Shown here piece by piece: positions 1 through 11,229 of a stretch of 41,507 bases of DNA (positions within the stretch are counted from its first letter, which is position 1; each line of letters begins with the position of its first letter). Below the pieces are notes generated by a model, which was not told the DNA's origin, searched no databases, and saw nothing but the letters and a program-made list of their open reading frames with translations. The stretch spans positions 1-41,507 of the forward strand of contig JAUCBJ010004352.1 in NCBI GenBank assembly GCA_032718475.1, given 5' to 3'. Made by a program: the position numbers and the translations under genes. The DNA comes from Nemertoderma westbladi. Taxonomy: Eukaryota > Xenacoelomorpha > Nemertodermatida > Nemertodermatidae.

Positions 1-437
1 GGTCATATTGACCATATGACCCCCCCCCCCCCGGTATTTGTACAACATTTTATAGCCCGGTACTAATAGGGTTAATGCCGTAGGAGAACTAAAAGTTTTC
101 CATAACCAAAATTGAGAAAAAGAGTCACTTGCACCAAAGAGTAGGTTCTGGTCATTTGCCTGTTGCACTACTTCCCTTGGTCCCAAAATCAAAATTTTGG
201 TATCTAACTAAGTTTGGACCCATTTGATCACATTTGATGCATGCAGGAAGTTCTTTCTTGAGTCATTGATCTCCCATCAATGTGTTATATTGTTATAAAT
301 TTCATTATGGTGCACCGCAATGGCTCAAAATTTCAACCCTCTTGGGATCCGTGAAGATATAGACGAAATTTAACGAAATTTTTTTTGCCTTATTTTTTAC
401 CATTTGTCAACTTTTGTGCAGCGGTAGAATACGTCAT
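1..437. other. AT-rich sequence, no gene seen
   Basis: No coding region or known element was recognised. The first 21 bases hold an 8-bp inverted repeat (GGTCATAT / ATATGACC), and bases 20-32 are a run of 13 C. Confidence 0.6.
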
Positions 438-522
438 AATGTCACCATACTAATATTACGTCAACCATTACTTGCTCCAGGAACAAGTGATGGTTGACGT
501 AATATTAGTATATGGTGACATT
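438..522. repeat. 85-bp snap-back palindrome
   Basis: Two arms of about 37 bp starting AATGTCACCATA and ending TATGGTGACATT are inverted copies around a short centre (CTCCAGGA). The arms match almost perfectly, so one strand would fold into a single hairpin. No protein is encoded. It could be a minimal palindromic MITE or the relic of a larger foldback element. Confidence 0.8.
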
Positions 523-2662
523 AGAAAACTGTAGTAGTTTCTGCTTAGATATAATATAATACAGCGCACTAGGTGTTGGATTGATAAATACAGTCAGAAA
601 TACATTTTTTTGGAATAATATTTGTTAATAGGACACGGACTGGTAGAAACTTTATATAAATTTTATTTTGAAATATATGTAAAGTTTTTACAAGTATTGG
701 AAATGCTTGCAACAAATTACAGTTATGTTCAGTATTTTGTTTTGTTTAAGGGGGTGGTAGACCCCCTCTTATTGTATTTAGTTTAATTTGTAAATATCTC
801 GAAAGAATGTAAATTTAAAATCGTTAAGCGTTAATAGCGTTAAAATCGAACAAGATCAGTTAGAATAAATTGTTGATTCAATCCAACAATTCTTTTTCAT
901 TTTTCCTGCCTTATCCAACCACCCCCCGATCCAATATCCGGTGACTATTATCGCTGAGATCGCAAACCCTCTCAAACTTACATCGGCTTTAAGAGATTAA
1001 CGGCAACAATTGCGGAACAGTAGTGATTTTTGTGTAAAAAAAATTTCCTTCACAGTTGAAAACCCTTGCAAAACATCCTGTGTTGGTTATTAATAATGTT
1101 TGACATGAAGGAAGCTCAATCAGAGCCATAATATCATGTTTAATATTTGATGGGATCTAGTCTGTCGGTCTGTCTTAATTAGATGGACAGACAGACATCG
1201 ATACAATGATAACAGGAGAACTAAAAGAGATCTCCCTAAGATATTTTTACATTTGAAATCCTCTCTAAATTCTGCAGTTAGATGAAAAAAAATCGAACAT
1301 GTGAAGAAAATAAAGCAGTAAAAGCACATAATCGCTTAATCGCCCCCATTTGTATTAATACAAAGTGGGTGATTAATCACAAAACTATATCAAGTTACTT
1401 TGATACGAGACTGACTTTACTCAATCTCAGGTTACTTTTCGAGTTACTTTCAATCTACTGACTTGGCACAATATCTCAAGTTACTTTGCAGGTAAAGAGG
1501 GCCTAAGGGAGTGATTCGACAAGCCCACGCAAACTGCTTATTGCTTACTACATTATATGACCGAGGAATGTGACTTAATACGTAATACAGTTACTATAGA
1601 ATCTCATTTTAATAAACCAAATTAGTCCAAAATCTCTCCCCAAAGATTTTATTCCAGACAGGTCATTTTTTAAGGTAAACATCTTTGTGTTTGCTCTTTG
1701 ACTGTAGTATTTTGTAAGATTTCTTCATACAGATTTTGACTATTTCATGCACAATGTGACACGAACTATACTGCCATCAATCAAATTTATGAACCTCATC
1801 AGGAGCGATTTGGTTTGTGTGTAGTAGATATTGAGTTTATCAAGAAATAAAACTTTGTACCAAGAACTGCCAAGACTGCCTTATGGGAAACGTTGGGGAA
1901 ACTTCTTCACTTCTGTGTATGCATGTATCGATCGAAAGTCTCTAATCCGATTCCTGAGTGTTCATCATGTGTTTATCCTGAATATCTATCTCCCTTCTCA
2001 CTACAGCTCTGGATTCGGATGAAGTGTTTAAGTAGTCTTTGACACTCTATATTGCCCTGTCACTGTTTACTCATCCAATAGTATGACACACCTCTCACAT
2101 TGTACCATAAATCACCATTACTCATCTATAATATCCTTTATTGGTTTTTATACATTTATTATAGGAAGGGATCTAGGGGTCTCAACCTCGTATGATAAGT
2201 TTGTTTTACCGAAACTAATTTTTGTTGGCGCAATTGTAGGACTAATCTCATCACATGCGTACTTTTTAACCGGGTAGTGTACAAATTTAGGAATCGCGTA
2301 ATTAAAAAATAAATGTTTCAAATAAACGCGCCGACTTCATAGGACACCTCAGCACTCCTCCATCGTTAGCCAATGTCCTCGCATTTTCAGGATGTCCAAC
2401 ATTTGTATCGAATCTTTTCCGTGAAAGAAAATCAAACGTAATCTCATTTATTCCATATGACGTTTAGAACTTACATCTGCAATTCATTTAAATTATGCAC
2501 CAAATTAATTATTTTGCCAAACAAACCCTATGATCTATTTAGTAAAGCTTTGGATTCTTTATTAACCTATATATTTATTTATAGATTTAGTTATTCTTTA
2601 TGATCATTTAATTTATTAAAGCCCTTGATTCATTAATATATTTTATAAAATATATTAATATA
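523..2662. other. AT-rich sequence, no gene seen
   Basis: Short open frames here (for example 1120-1329 minus, 1831-2022 plus, 2083-2277 plus) show no recognisable domain. No RNA gene or element was recognised. Confidence 0.5.
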
Positions 2663-2786
2663 TATACACTTACGTATCTATTTACTTTTTCTTTATACAC
2701 TAACGTATCTATTTACTTTTTCTTTATACACTAACGTATCTATTTACTTTTTCTTTATACACTTACGTATCTATTTACTTTTTCTT
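2663..2786. repeat. 31-bp tandem repeat, 4 copies
   Basis: Four consecutive 31-bp units begin TATACACT[T/A]ACGTATC and end in a T-rich stretch. Units 1 and 4 carry T and units 2 and 3 carry A at the single variable site. No coding meaning is apparent. Confidence 0.9.
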
Positions 2787-3229
2787 TATGACGTTAGAGC
2801 TTATTTCTGGATTTAATTTATTACTATTGACCTATTTAATCAATTCCTATATACACACTAACTATCGTTATATTTCTCGGACTGTATATCGACATTTTGT
2901 GCTGTCTTGTTACATTAAGTTGTTTATATTTATTATTATTATTTGTGTTTGAATCTATAAACATACATACATACATAAACATACATACATACATATAATA
3001 ATACACACCTCGAAAAATACAACTTGTCAACACATTGTTATTATCATTAATATAAATCAGGGGCTTTATTGGTTTTGGTATATCACTCACAACTTTGATC
3101 ATGTGTCATTGTCGCGTCATAGGTGCACTCAAGGCCATGGCGAGTGTGTCACCACTTGTGTCTGATGCAGCGTAATCTATGAGCACGCATGTCACCAGAG
3201 AAACTGTTGCCATCTGTAAAACACGACCA
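2787..3229. other. AT-rich sequence with ACAT microsatellite
   Basis: An (ACAT)n-type microsatellite lies around 2960-2995. No gene was recognised. Confidence 0.5.
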
Positions 3230-3718
3230 TAAGTATATCATGCAGGTTTTGTCCAAAATCGGTATTTCCGGTCCATGAAGCGTTATAGTTTCATCCAAGG
3301 GTTTCGCCTCGAACAAGGATTCGAAATGAGATTGGAATTTCTTATCCCGAGGTTGCAGTGAAGATTCTTCTGTATGGAGAGATCCCGACTAGTTTATCGT
3401 GCACCATAATGTGGAAGAGTCGTCGGAATCCAAAATCGTCTGCCACCGCTGTGTTTGACCAGGCCCATTATCGATAAATGTACGAACATTTCGCGGAATA
3501 CGACTTTCAGATGCAGCAGATTGGATGATGTCATAAAATGCACGTAGACCTTCGTCAATCCTCTCCTGAGAAACTGGTAAAGTAAAAGCCACACTGCTAG
3601 CGGCGGTTAACAAATTAGAGTATGCAACGTAATCCACCTCTGATAATTTCACAGGTCCTTTACTTTGTAATGCTGTAATGGCATAATGTGTGCCAAGGTC
3701 ATTTGCATTTTCTTTCAA
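3230..3718 (-). pseudogene. LINE fragment: region before the reverse transcriptase
   Basis: The minus-strand frame 3718-3389 has no ATG start. It ends in a motif (DSDDSSTLWCTIN) that resembles the LWKxINWxG segment lying just upstream of the RT domain in several LINEs. After the stop, the same frame continues with FQSHFESLF and IPILD, which also fit the pre-RT linker (HFExL ... iPiLDxPI). The likely reading is therefore one broken LINE ORF running from about 3718 to 3230, with a stop in place of the usual Trp codon. No RT catalytic motifs remain. It may belong to the same family as the RT fragment at 37243-37950, but the two pieces do not overlap. The clade is not assigned, and a host exon is a less likely alternative. 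Confidence 0.5.
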
Positions 3719-5224
3719 GTAGACATTCTATGTCAATTATTTGACGAGTGGAGTTAAGGTTTATAGACATCTCAATCGGGGCATGGTTGGAAAGAAAAAA
3801 ACGTTGTATTATGTACCGAAAATGAGGTTACACACATTCTAGTGGAACAAAACGCTCCTTAATATAGCTAATTGGCACTATATTACTATTCTCTATTTAT
3901 ATCACAATATGTCATCGATCAATCAAAAAGGATCTGCCATGCTGAAATTTCTTTCCTCGTTATCTCTTGTCCTCATTATCAATCTGTTGAACCACCAGTG
4001 TATACCAAGGAATTAACGTTTCAACCTCCTCACAATACCCATAAATTTAATTAGACAATGATAAGTACACAGAATAATACTTTAATGAAAAAGTTTATCA
4101 ATATTTACCCCATTGTAGTATAATAATAATTATTGTAAACGACTATGTGGGACATAATAATGTTAACGCAGCTCCTGACAGCTTCTGTTTACTATATATA
4201 TACTGTACACATGGTTTAGTCTAGGATATGGAATAGGGTCACCTCAATCCATACATACATCGCCTCAACACTAAGTTACATCTCCGAGTGGTGTCGTAGT
4301 AGTACTTCTGTTTTAAACATAGCTGAGGCAGGTACCGCAAGCAGCCAGTCAACTGACTCACCTGCAGCCCTGTACTGGATGTACGGTAGTGCTCTCCAGA
4401 CGGCTGAACCGCTGAAATTACGCATCAGAATACAATTTATCAATAAAAATACAATACAAACTTAAACTAAAATTAACAAAATTAACTAACTATTAAATAC
4501 TGAATTTAGGCACTCTATTGCCAGAGAATTAAGTAAGGAAGCATATTCCACGGGTGTCCTAGGTAGTTGCTAAAGAAATGGCACCCGATGGCAGTTGAAA
4601 TTTCCCAATTCCAAGGAAGCACTAGGATGGCATCCAGTATTGAATTATACTTTGCTATAATCATTGACTACTGTATAGCTCCTCCCTGGTAGACCGCAAG
4701 ATTTCCAATGTGGAGGTCACCAATTCGATCGCACTTTGACGTAAATGCTGAATTTGCTAATCTATTCCAAACGAAAACTATAATATAAAATTACTCATCA
4801 ACTCAAAATACCAATAATTTAAGGACTTTTTAGAAATTTCGACTATGGAAAGTTTCATTTAAATAGGTTAAAGACGGGTGATACATGATTTTACTTGCTT
4901 TTATTAAACCTAAAAGAGAGCAGATTTCTTAATAGTTTTAGCTAATTTTATGCTGTGCTGGCAATATAACCAATTGCTAATAAATTTATTTGTTGTAAAT
5001 TATTGAGAATAAAAAAAATTGATTGGATTTTAATTCAATTGAAAAGGAAAGTGTATGCATGGCTAATCTAATGATGTTGTCCAGCATGCTCTCATTAGAA
5101 GGAAAATAATATCATACTACTACTAGGTCAAGGCGGTCTAATAAATCGTTAACCTAAGACATCGCAGCACAAACGCTGTTACTATTAAGTATAGAATTCA
5201 CAGTGCCATAGTCTACGGAAGTGT
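3719..5224. other. Intergenic, no gene seen
   Basis: AT-rich sequence without a recognisable domain, RNA gene or repeat. The short frame at 3872-4054 has no family resemblance. Confidence 0.5.
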
Positions 5225-5970
5225 GGCGCGTTCTATAAAAGTACACTTTCCACTGTGGCTCGAAAGAACTTAGTCTTCAGGTGCCTGGAGAGATCTGATT
5301 TCGAGATGGTATCCATTTTTGATAGAGCTACCCAGCCTTTGCTTTTTCCTAACTTCTATGTCCTTTTTGCTACTCTCTATCCATGATCCTAGGTACTGGA
5401 AGTCGTCGACCTTCCTTAGTTGATTATTATCAATTGTTTTCAAGTTTCCATTAACATCAAAAGTCATGAATTCGGTCTTGGTGCTTTATATGCAATCCAA
5501 CCTCTTTAGCAGCCCTCTTCACTTTATTCAGTACAAGCCGTGCATCTGCTAACGTATTAGATAGAGGGCAGGGCGATGTCATCCGCAAAGTCGGCGTCTG
5601 TGACCTGTAGTTGCAGGATATCTACTACTTCTGCGTTCTTGAAGTGTGAATCCCAGATCTTCACCCCCTGTGGCCGTCCTCATTGCGTAATCCAGCACAA
5701 TTACAAATAGTAATGGCGCCAATGTGTCACCACGCAGTACGCCAGCCAGGATTGAAAATAATTTAGTTTCACCGCGGTCTGGTGAGAGTACCTGAGTGAG
5801 CTTCTGTGTCACAATATAATAATCCAATGCCAGCCACAACTACTTCTATGGTATTCCATAAGCTTCATGGATTTCCAGCATTTTATCTCTATGAATTGAG
5901 TCGGATGCTTTCTTGAAGTCCACAAAGATCATGACTGCGGGGAGATTCTTTGACTTAATTAATAATATCA
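5225..5970 (-). pseudogene. RTE-like reverse transcriptase fragment (family A)
   Basis: Minus-strand pieces in shifting frames follow the order of an RTE-like RT. FVDFKKASDS (RT motif with the first catalytic Asp) lies near 5925. SILAGVLRGDTLAPLLF (RT4) lies near 5740. A disrupted TDADFADD-like stretch follows near 5585, and VDDFQYLGSWIESSKKD (RT7) lies near 5405. At least two frameshifts and several stops break it, so it cannot be functional. The last 200 bp match the plus-strand element at 24037-24655 closely, which defines a second RTE-like family distinct from the one at 38.4-40.8 kb. The copy is truncated on both sides. Confidence 0.8.
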
Positions 5971-6280
5971 TAATAATAATCATAATATCATTATTTAATC
6001 TGTAGTCAAGTTTCTGTAAAGAGTGCACCCCGAGCAATTGAAGGAAATAAATTTAAAAATTAAATTGATATTATCTGATGTAGGCGGATCGGCGTCATTT
6101 ATGTATCTATTAATATGCAAATTATACATTAACATTCTTGCTAAATACCAACATCATATTGCATATAATATACAGTTGGTATATTAGTTTCGTATTATAT
6201 TATGCATTATTTGCATTGTTTAACTTGAAAACAATTTAAGGGCAATATTAGTTAATAAGCAATGATGGATCGTGGTCAGT
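5971..6280. other. AT-rich sequence, no gene seen
   Basis: Contains an AATAAT-type microsatellite around 5965-6000. Nothing else was recognised. Confidence 0.5.
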
Positions 6281-6530
6281 TGCCCCCCAGTCACTTCCCT
6301 CATGCCACTCCCCTCCGGTTACTTCCCCTGGTCAATTCCCCCATTCACTTTCCCCCTGGTCACCCCCCCCCCCCATCAATCCCTCCCTTTGTTACCCCCC
6401 CCCCCACCCATCAATCCCTCCCTTGGTTACCCCCCCCCCCGTCACTCCTCCCCCCCCCCCCCTGGTCACTTCCTCTCCCGGCGCCACTTCCCATCCTGGT
6501 CACTTCCCCAGGTCACTCCCACCCCTAATA
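6281..6530. repeat. C-rich low-complexity tract
   Basis: A degenerate repetition of a GGTCACTTCCCC-like word is mixed with runs of 9-10 C. Two frames stay open across it (6262-6528, 6272-6547) and would give Pro/Leu/Ser-rich peptides, but this follows from the composition and is not evidence of a gene. Confidence 0.8.
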
Positions 6531-6832
6531 TAAATAATTTCAAATAATCCTATCAGAAAAAATTATATCATCAAATAAAATTGACTTAAATAATAAAACT
6601 AATATCAAATAGACATACAATAATGGTAAAGTTAAATTTTCAGTTTCAATAAATTATACAGTAATTATATAAATAACTATTAGTAAACAAATAACTATTA
6701 GTAAAACTAGCACGAAGAGAAAACATTTATTTATCAATAATAATTGGGCTAAAAACACACAGTGAAATGCACACAGTAACGCACAGGAACGAATGTCAAG
6801 AGCAAAGAGGAACAATGTGAAATGGTTGGGGA
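6531..6832. other. AT-rich sequence, possibly 3' UTR of the NeSL-like element
   Basis: Lies directly downstream, on the minus strand, of the NeSL-like stop codon. No coding motif was seen. Where the element ends within it is not visible. Confidence 0.4.
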
Positions 6833-6912
6833 CTACAGTACTCCGTCGATCGAAGGGGGGACTGTGGCTGTGCGGTGAAGCCACATTGCTGCATTTCCGC
6901 ACGACAGGCAGA
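6833..6912 (-). pseudogene. C-terminal tip of the NeSL-like protein
   Basis: Beyond the RTE tail the minus strand resumes with CGNAAMWLHRTATVPPSID and a TAG stop at 6833-6835. This is the usual LFQRL...WRGNAxMWLHR...PPxxDG ending of RLE-type proteins, so these bases are the continuation of the domain interrupted at 7251. Confidence 0.65.
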
Positions 6913-7250
6913 CCTACTACAACTAGGATCGGCATGCAGCATTGCAGCTGCATTTTTAAGAATGCTGTGCCGGCTTGTCAACAAAATTGCACCCCCACAA
7001 CTCCCTATCACCCATGACATTTGCTAGATCATCCGCATCTTCAAGGCCAGTGTCCTTTAAGATGCGTCTCAAGAAAGTCATTGGCTGTCCACCATGCTTA
7101 TTCACTCCATGAGGCTGCCAAAGTACAAGATTATGCACTGGCTGGTCCTCACGGCGACAGCAATGTCCTGCAAAGGGGAGGCGATTTTGTTCTAGTGTCA
7201 AGCTTGGGGGAACCAATGAGACACCTCCAATGTTATATAGTGTCTGGAGA
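6913..7250 (-). mobile_element. RTE-like 3' end (family B), 5'-truncated, tail copy 2
   Basis: The minus strand begins at QTLYNIGGVSLVPPSLTLEQ, continues through FAGHCCRREDQPVHNLVLW and ANVMGDRELW to a stop at 6956, then ends with a short (TAG)n-like tail (GTTGTAGTAG). Family B sequence begins exactly at QTLYNIGG, inside the NeSL-like LFQRL motif. That insertion produced the chimeric open frame 6956-7693. Confidence 0.9.
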
Positions 7251-7924
7251 CGTTGGACCACCAGACGTTGGAAGAGCTGCCGGGTTGTGTCCCTGGGAGG
7301 AAGCCCTCGGCGGAGCGATAACAGCCACCCAATCTTCCGGATTGATTGCGCTGACTCCGCTTCCCACCTTCCAAGAGCTTCTACCACAATAGGGGTGAAT
7401 CCCACTCCTGAAGAACGGCAGTCAGTGGTGTGGGCTGTCTTACGGTCCACTGCCACTGAAAGGGCGTGTCCAGGGTTCAATGCGGAACCCTGGACCGTCA
7501 AAGATTGCAGGCTAAAAATATCTGTTACGTCCAGGGCCATTGGCTGCTCTCTACGCCAGTTTGGTCCGCAAACTTCCCTCCAAGGCGCAAGAGCAGCTGA
7601 TTGTGCTGCGGAGAAAATGGCATCCCTGAGAGCGTCATGGGGGCTAATGCGGTCACCAGCATCACCACACCCACCCGATGTTGTAGTCCCCAAAGTTGTT
7701 GGACATTAACCCACAAATGGGGCAAAGAGTGGGTTCTGAGGACATACGTGTCCCAGCCAGTACTGAAGGCATGACTGATGCTCCATATCCAGTATGTGTA
7801 GGCCAAGAGGAATGGAAGGGATCACCTGCAGCCAGTCACTGGAATGAGGTAAGGATGTAGAGTTAGAGGGAGCAATGAAACGGGTGTCTGGAGCAATGGA
7901 GATCAGATGGTTGTGGTTGGCGAT
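7251..7924 (-). pseudogene. Restriction-like endonuclease (RLE) domain of the NeSL-like element
   Basis: From 7886 the minus strand gives DWLQVIPSIPLGLHI and SCLQYWLGHVCP. After a frameshift near 7690 it gives GDAGDRISPHDALRDAIF, SAAQSAALAPWREV, ALDVT, NPGHALSVAVDRKTA, VVEALGRW and ATRQLFQRL-like DTTRQLFQRL. This is the C-terminal region of RLE-type retrotransposons: CCHC-like knuckle, RHN/RHD motif, PD...D nuclease core. In this copy the first knuckle Cys pair is damaged, the RHN motif reads PHD, and the segment normally carrying RPADI is deleted between REV and CGPNW. The nuclease is therefore inactive. The end is interrupted by a second RTE tail. Confidence 0.7.
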
Positions 7925-8201
7925 GACTACTACTACTAGGATCGGCATGCTGCATTGCAGCTGCATTTTTAAGAATGCTGTGCCAGCTTGTCAACAAAAT
8001 TGCACCGCCACAACTCCCTATCACCCATGACATTTGCGAGATCATCCGCATCTTCAAGAGTGTCTTTTAAGATGCGTCTCAATAAAGTCATGGGCTGTCC
8101 ACCATGCTTATTCACTCCATGAGGCTGCCAAAGTACAAGATTTTGCACTGGCTGGTCCTCACGGGGAAAGCAATGTCCTGCAAAGTGGAGGCGATTTTGT
8201 T
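7925..8201 (-). mobile_element. RTE-like 3' end (family B), 5'-truncated, tail copy 1
   Basis: The minus strand encodes FAGHCF, REDQPVQNLVLWQPHG and DDLANVMGDRELW, then a stop, followed by an untranslated end with GCATGCCGATCC and a (TAG)n tail. It matches the 3' portion of the longer copy at 38436-40812. It is 5'-truncated, as expected of incomplete target-primed reverse transcription. It occupies the place where the RT core of the NeSL-like element should be. Confidence 0.85.
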
Positions 8202-9208
8202 TGGTGATGTCTATAGCGTGGGAGAGGGTGCACTGTGTCAAAGGGGTGGTTTCATCAACAGCTATAGGTCGAAGTCTACCACACTTCTTCTTACAGGGGA
8301 ATAGTCAAGCCCCACATAGGTATTGGGATATCTATGGTGGGGCTTGACCTGCTGCTAACATTGTTGTGAATAGACTTAAGGCTGAAAGAGCGCGGGTGGA
8401 CCTCGCCTGATAAGGGGATGAAATGCACTCCTTTAAATGGGTTTGACTCAACTGTGATGGTCTGTAGGCGGATCCAAGAGGAAACGACTTAATGGCATTG
8501 GCCACTGCTTCCGTAGAGATGATGGCTGGTTTGGGTACCGGACCCATTGGTTGGGCTGGGGAAGGGGCCTGTGGGTGTATATCCAGCCTTGACTGGAGTG
8601 TTTCTGGGGATGAGGGATCAGCATGGCCCTCAGAAATCAGGGCCATTATATACGATATTGCCCATCAGCCATGGCCTTCCGAGCTCGCCTAGCATTGTCC
8701 TCTCTAATGGACTCTGGGGAAGATTTGGAAATCTTGTGCTTAGTTCTAGTTGGGTTGTTGGTGACAACTTCCTCCCATAATGCTGAAATATCATCATCTC
8801 ACATTATCCTTTCAGTATCTTTCCAATGGCTACGACCCACCTCTCTTGGGATTGGCGAGGATGCATGGGGCAAGAAGGAAAATTTTGGTCCAGTAGATGT
8901 TATTGGGATCTGTATTGACGGATTCTAATGTGAAGGATACTATATCTGCCCATAGGTCCCTAGCCCTTTTGGGGACATGATGGAGTATTGGAATTCTGGC
9001 CTGAAGTATGGTTTCTATTGTAGGTAAGTCAGCATTGGACTGTGTTGTTCTTGGGTTTGGTTTGGTGCATGGGCGTGCAAAGGGGTTTAATGGTCGGGTA
9101 TAACTAAGTGGAATGGGGGGTAGTGTTGTTTGCAGCCATGGATAATATGGGTGGCGGATATAGGTTGGTGGGTTGCTGGCAAGACTGTTGGGACAAAGGA
9201 GGTTTACC
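8202..9208 (-). pseudogene. Linker and RT N-terminal region of the NeSL-like element
   Basis: Reading from 9208, a Pro-rich linker (GKPPLSQQSCQQPTN) continues the protease frame. After a probable 1-base slip at 9115-9120 come ILHHVPKRARDLWADIV near 8975 and NPKRGG near 8850. LWEEVV and NARRARKAMADGQYR lie near 8785-8670, followed by ALISEGHADPSSPETLQ near 8640. Next are AIKSFPLGSA (the xIRSFPNGSA motif) near 8480 and CKKKCGRLRPIAVDET (the KKDGGLRPIAVGE-like RT motif) near 8290. These match, in order, the region that opens the RT of RLE-type elements. Stops and frameshifts interrupt it. The palm motifs with the catalytic Asp residues are absent. Sequence ends abruptly at the RTE tail at 8201. 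Confidence 0.65.
8305..8347. repeat. Imperfect hairpin within the RT remnant
   Basis: TCAAGCCCCAC (8305-8315) and GTGGGGCTTGA (8337-8347) are inverted copies, extended by ATAG/CTAT inside. The hairpin replaces part of the coding register between AGQAPP and CKKKCGRL, so it may mark a local inversion duplication. Confidence 0.6.
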
Positions 9209-9222
9209 TGAGCCGGGAGAGA

Positions 9223-9276
9223 GGGCTGTTGCGCTGTCAGTCAGAGAGGTAACAGCCCATGGGGTAAGGATTTACC
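9223..9276 (+). repeat. Left 54-bp inverted repeat
   Basis: Perfect inverted partner of 11817-11870, beginning GGGCTGTTGCGC and ending GGATTTACC. Confidence 0.9.
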
Positions 9277-9859
9277 TCTGGGACCTGTATTAGGCAAAAT
9301 AGCAGTAGCTGTGTAGGCCCACCAGTACTGTGCATGGTACATGACCCGAAATTTAGCCTACATCTGTAAATAATATACGGTTTCGCGGTACAAGACCATA
9401 TGTAAAATGCTCGCGTGAGTTCAGGAGTTGCACAGATGTCAGGATGTGCTAATTCTATATCATGCACTAGGCCTAACGGATTCTGGTAGCCTGGAACTAG
9501 ACCACTACAAAAACTGATGCGACAGAGCGAGGTGCCGTTAGCCTAACATTTCGTGGCAGCTGGTCCGATAACACTCAACGCATTGTTTGGTTGGACATTG
9601 ACATTACCGGTATTGCATTACAGTGTACATTATTACATACTGATTAGTATGGATTGAGAAATTGGATATATTTGAACGTCAATGGATGGATAGGTTTGGT
9701 TTGAGAAACTAATATCACGTAGGCCTACCTAATCCAGTAATCATATCTTTGCGTTAATTATTACTAGTTCCACTGGCCCCCAGCCACCTTCAACAAACCA
9801 TCATTGCTGGCCGGAGCGCATTAAAAACTGTAAGTATCGCGACCTAATGGACCGGGCCA
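9277..9859. other. Interior of the 54-bp-TIR element, no gene seen
   Basis: No domain or repeat was recognised. Confidence 0.5.
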
Positions 9860-10090
9860 TTTCTTTCACCCCGTGGCCTTTGAGACCTTTGGCCGCCCTG
9901 GTCCAGAGACATCCACCTTCCTCCGGGAGATCGGGGCTCATCTCCACAGTGCCACCCACGAACCGCAGTCACACCAGATCAGTTTCTGCTCCAGCGCCTG
10001 GAGATGGCAATTTTGGTTGGTATTGCAGCCTCAGTCATGGGGACAGCAGCCACGCCGACCATCGGTCTATTCGGGCACTGAAGAGCCGAA
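9860..10090 (+). pseudogene. Retroelement C-terminal fragment inside the TIR element
   Basis: The plus strand reads FFHPVAFETFGRPGPETSTF then LREIGAHLHSATHE. After a frame slip near 9965 it reads DQFLLQRLEMAILVGIAASV and MGTAATPTIGLFGH, then a stop. The pattern (VAFETFG ... FLxxIG ... FLLQRL ... AASVMGT) parallels the VVEALG ... IG ... LFQRL ... GNAAMW ending of RLE-type elements but belongs to another family. It is a short, frame-broken fragment carried by, or inserted in, the TIR element. Confidence 0.45.
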
Positions 10091-11229
10091 ACCAATCGAA
10101 ACTGTCGAAATGGTTGCCAATGGAGTCACCAACGGGATGACGGCCGAAGATATTCAATACTCTATCTTATGCAATCTCAAATATTCAATGTTCGATCCCT
10201 ACATGGGGCAGTACTGTTTGGGCACAGTGCTTTAAATGCTGCAGCCTAGCCCAACCCCGGCTTTTATCCTTCAGTGGTCGATTGGGAACCAAGGCAACTT
10301 GGGAAACAGAGTGGAAGGGTTTACTGTGGAAGATCACCCATGGTGGTGAACAGGCATTCCTTGGCTTAACGAGCCTAAAATATTCTCCCATTCAAATATT
10401 CAATTCGGTACTGTACCCTCAATTCAATATTCAATCTTAGTATTATTTCTGTGCTTCGTTATTTAATAATGTGATTAGATAAAAAAATAAATTAATGAAA
10501 TATAATTCATCTGTTAATTATTACAAAAAAAAATCCAACATTATATTAACATTTATATAGTTTTGAATTAAATGTTTCGAAATCAACAGTCATTCAATGA
10601 ACTTATACAGCAGTGTCATATATCGCGTATCCCTTGGTTTAATCACTATTCTTTATTCAAGTATAACTGAATCCTGGCCCACCGCCTTCACCCTCCACTG
10701 ATAATTTAAAATCGTAACTCATTCAATCTTTGACTAAATTATACCAAACTTGGTAAACATGTAATCTTTGTCTATCGGCTAAAATAAACACAACTTGCTA
10801 AAGTTTCCCCTATAACGTTTTTTCCTGTAGAACAGGATGCAGTTTTATTTTAGTAGTAAACAAGCTGTTATTTGCGTCGATTTTCACCTGGAGAGGGAAG
10901 AATATTGATTGCCCCCCCCCCCTACCTGCAGCTAAGTGAAAATATTTCGGCACCATTTAATTTTATTATCACGGTCGCGCATCAAGTAGTCTGTCAAAAG
11001 ATACAATCCATTATAAACATAACAAAATTAATTATAATAATTCTAAAAATATAAGGCAGATTTTCCTAAAGTTAGCTCTTTAGTCTTTAGCAATCTTATA
11101 CATTGAAAAGACTTATAAAATAATTGATGTTGAATAATTATTATTAAGATTAAAATATATTATTAGGAATTCGAAGAAAGCAAATTGCATTGAGTTAGTA
11201 TTGGCAAGTTCAGAAGTTAATCTCACAAA
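10091..11229. other. Interior of the TIR element, AT-rich
   Basis: No gene was recognised. A run of C lies at 10913-10922. Confidence 0.5.

Noticed and set aside
6262-6547. Two overlapping Pro-rich open frames
   Set aside because: They follow from C-run low-complexity DNA; there is no domain, and both frames are equally open.
6796-7709. Plus-strand and alternative-frame ORFs over the NeSL-like/RTE region (for example 7021-7392, 7230-7709)
   Set aside because: They are shadows opposite the recognised minus-strand coding remnants.
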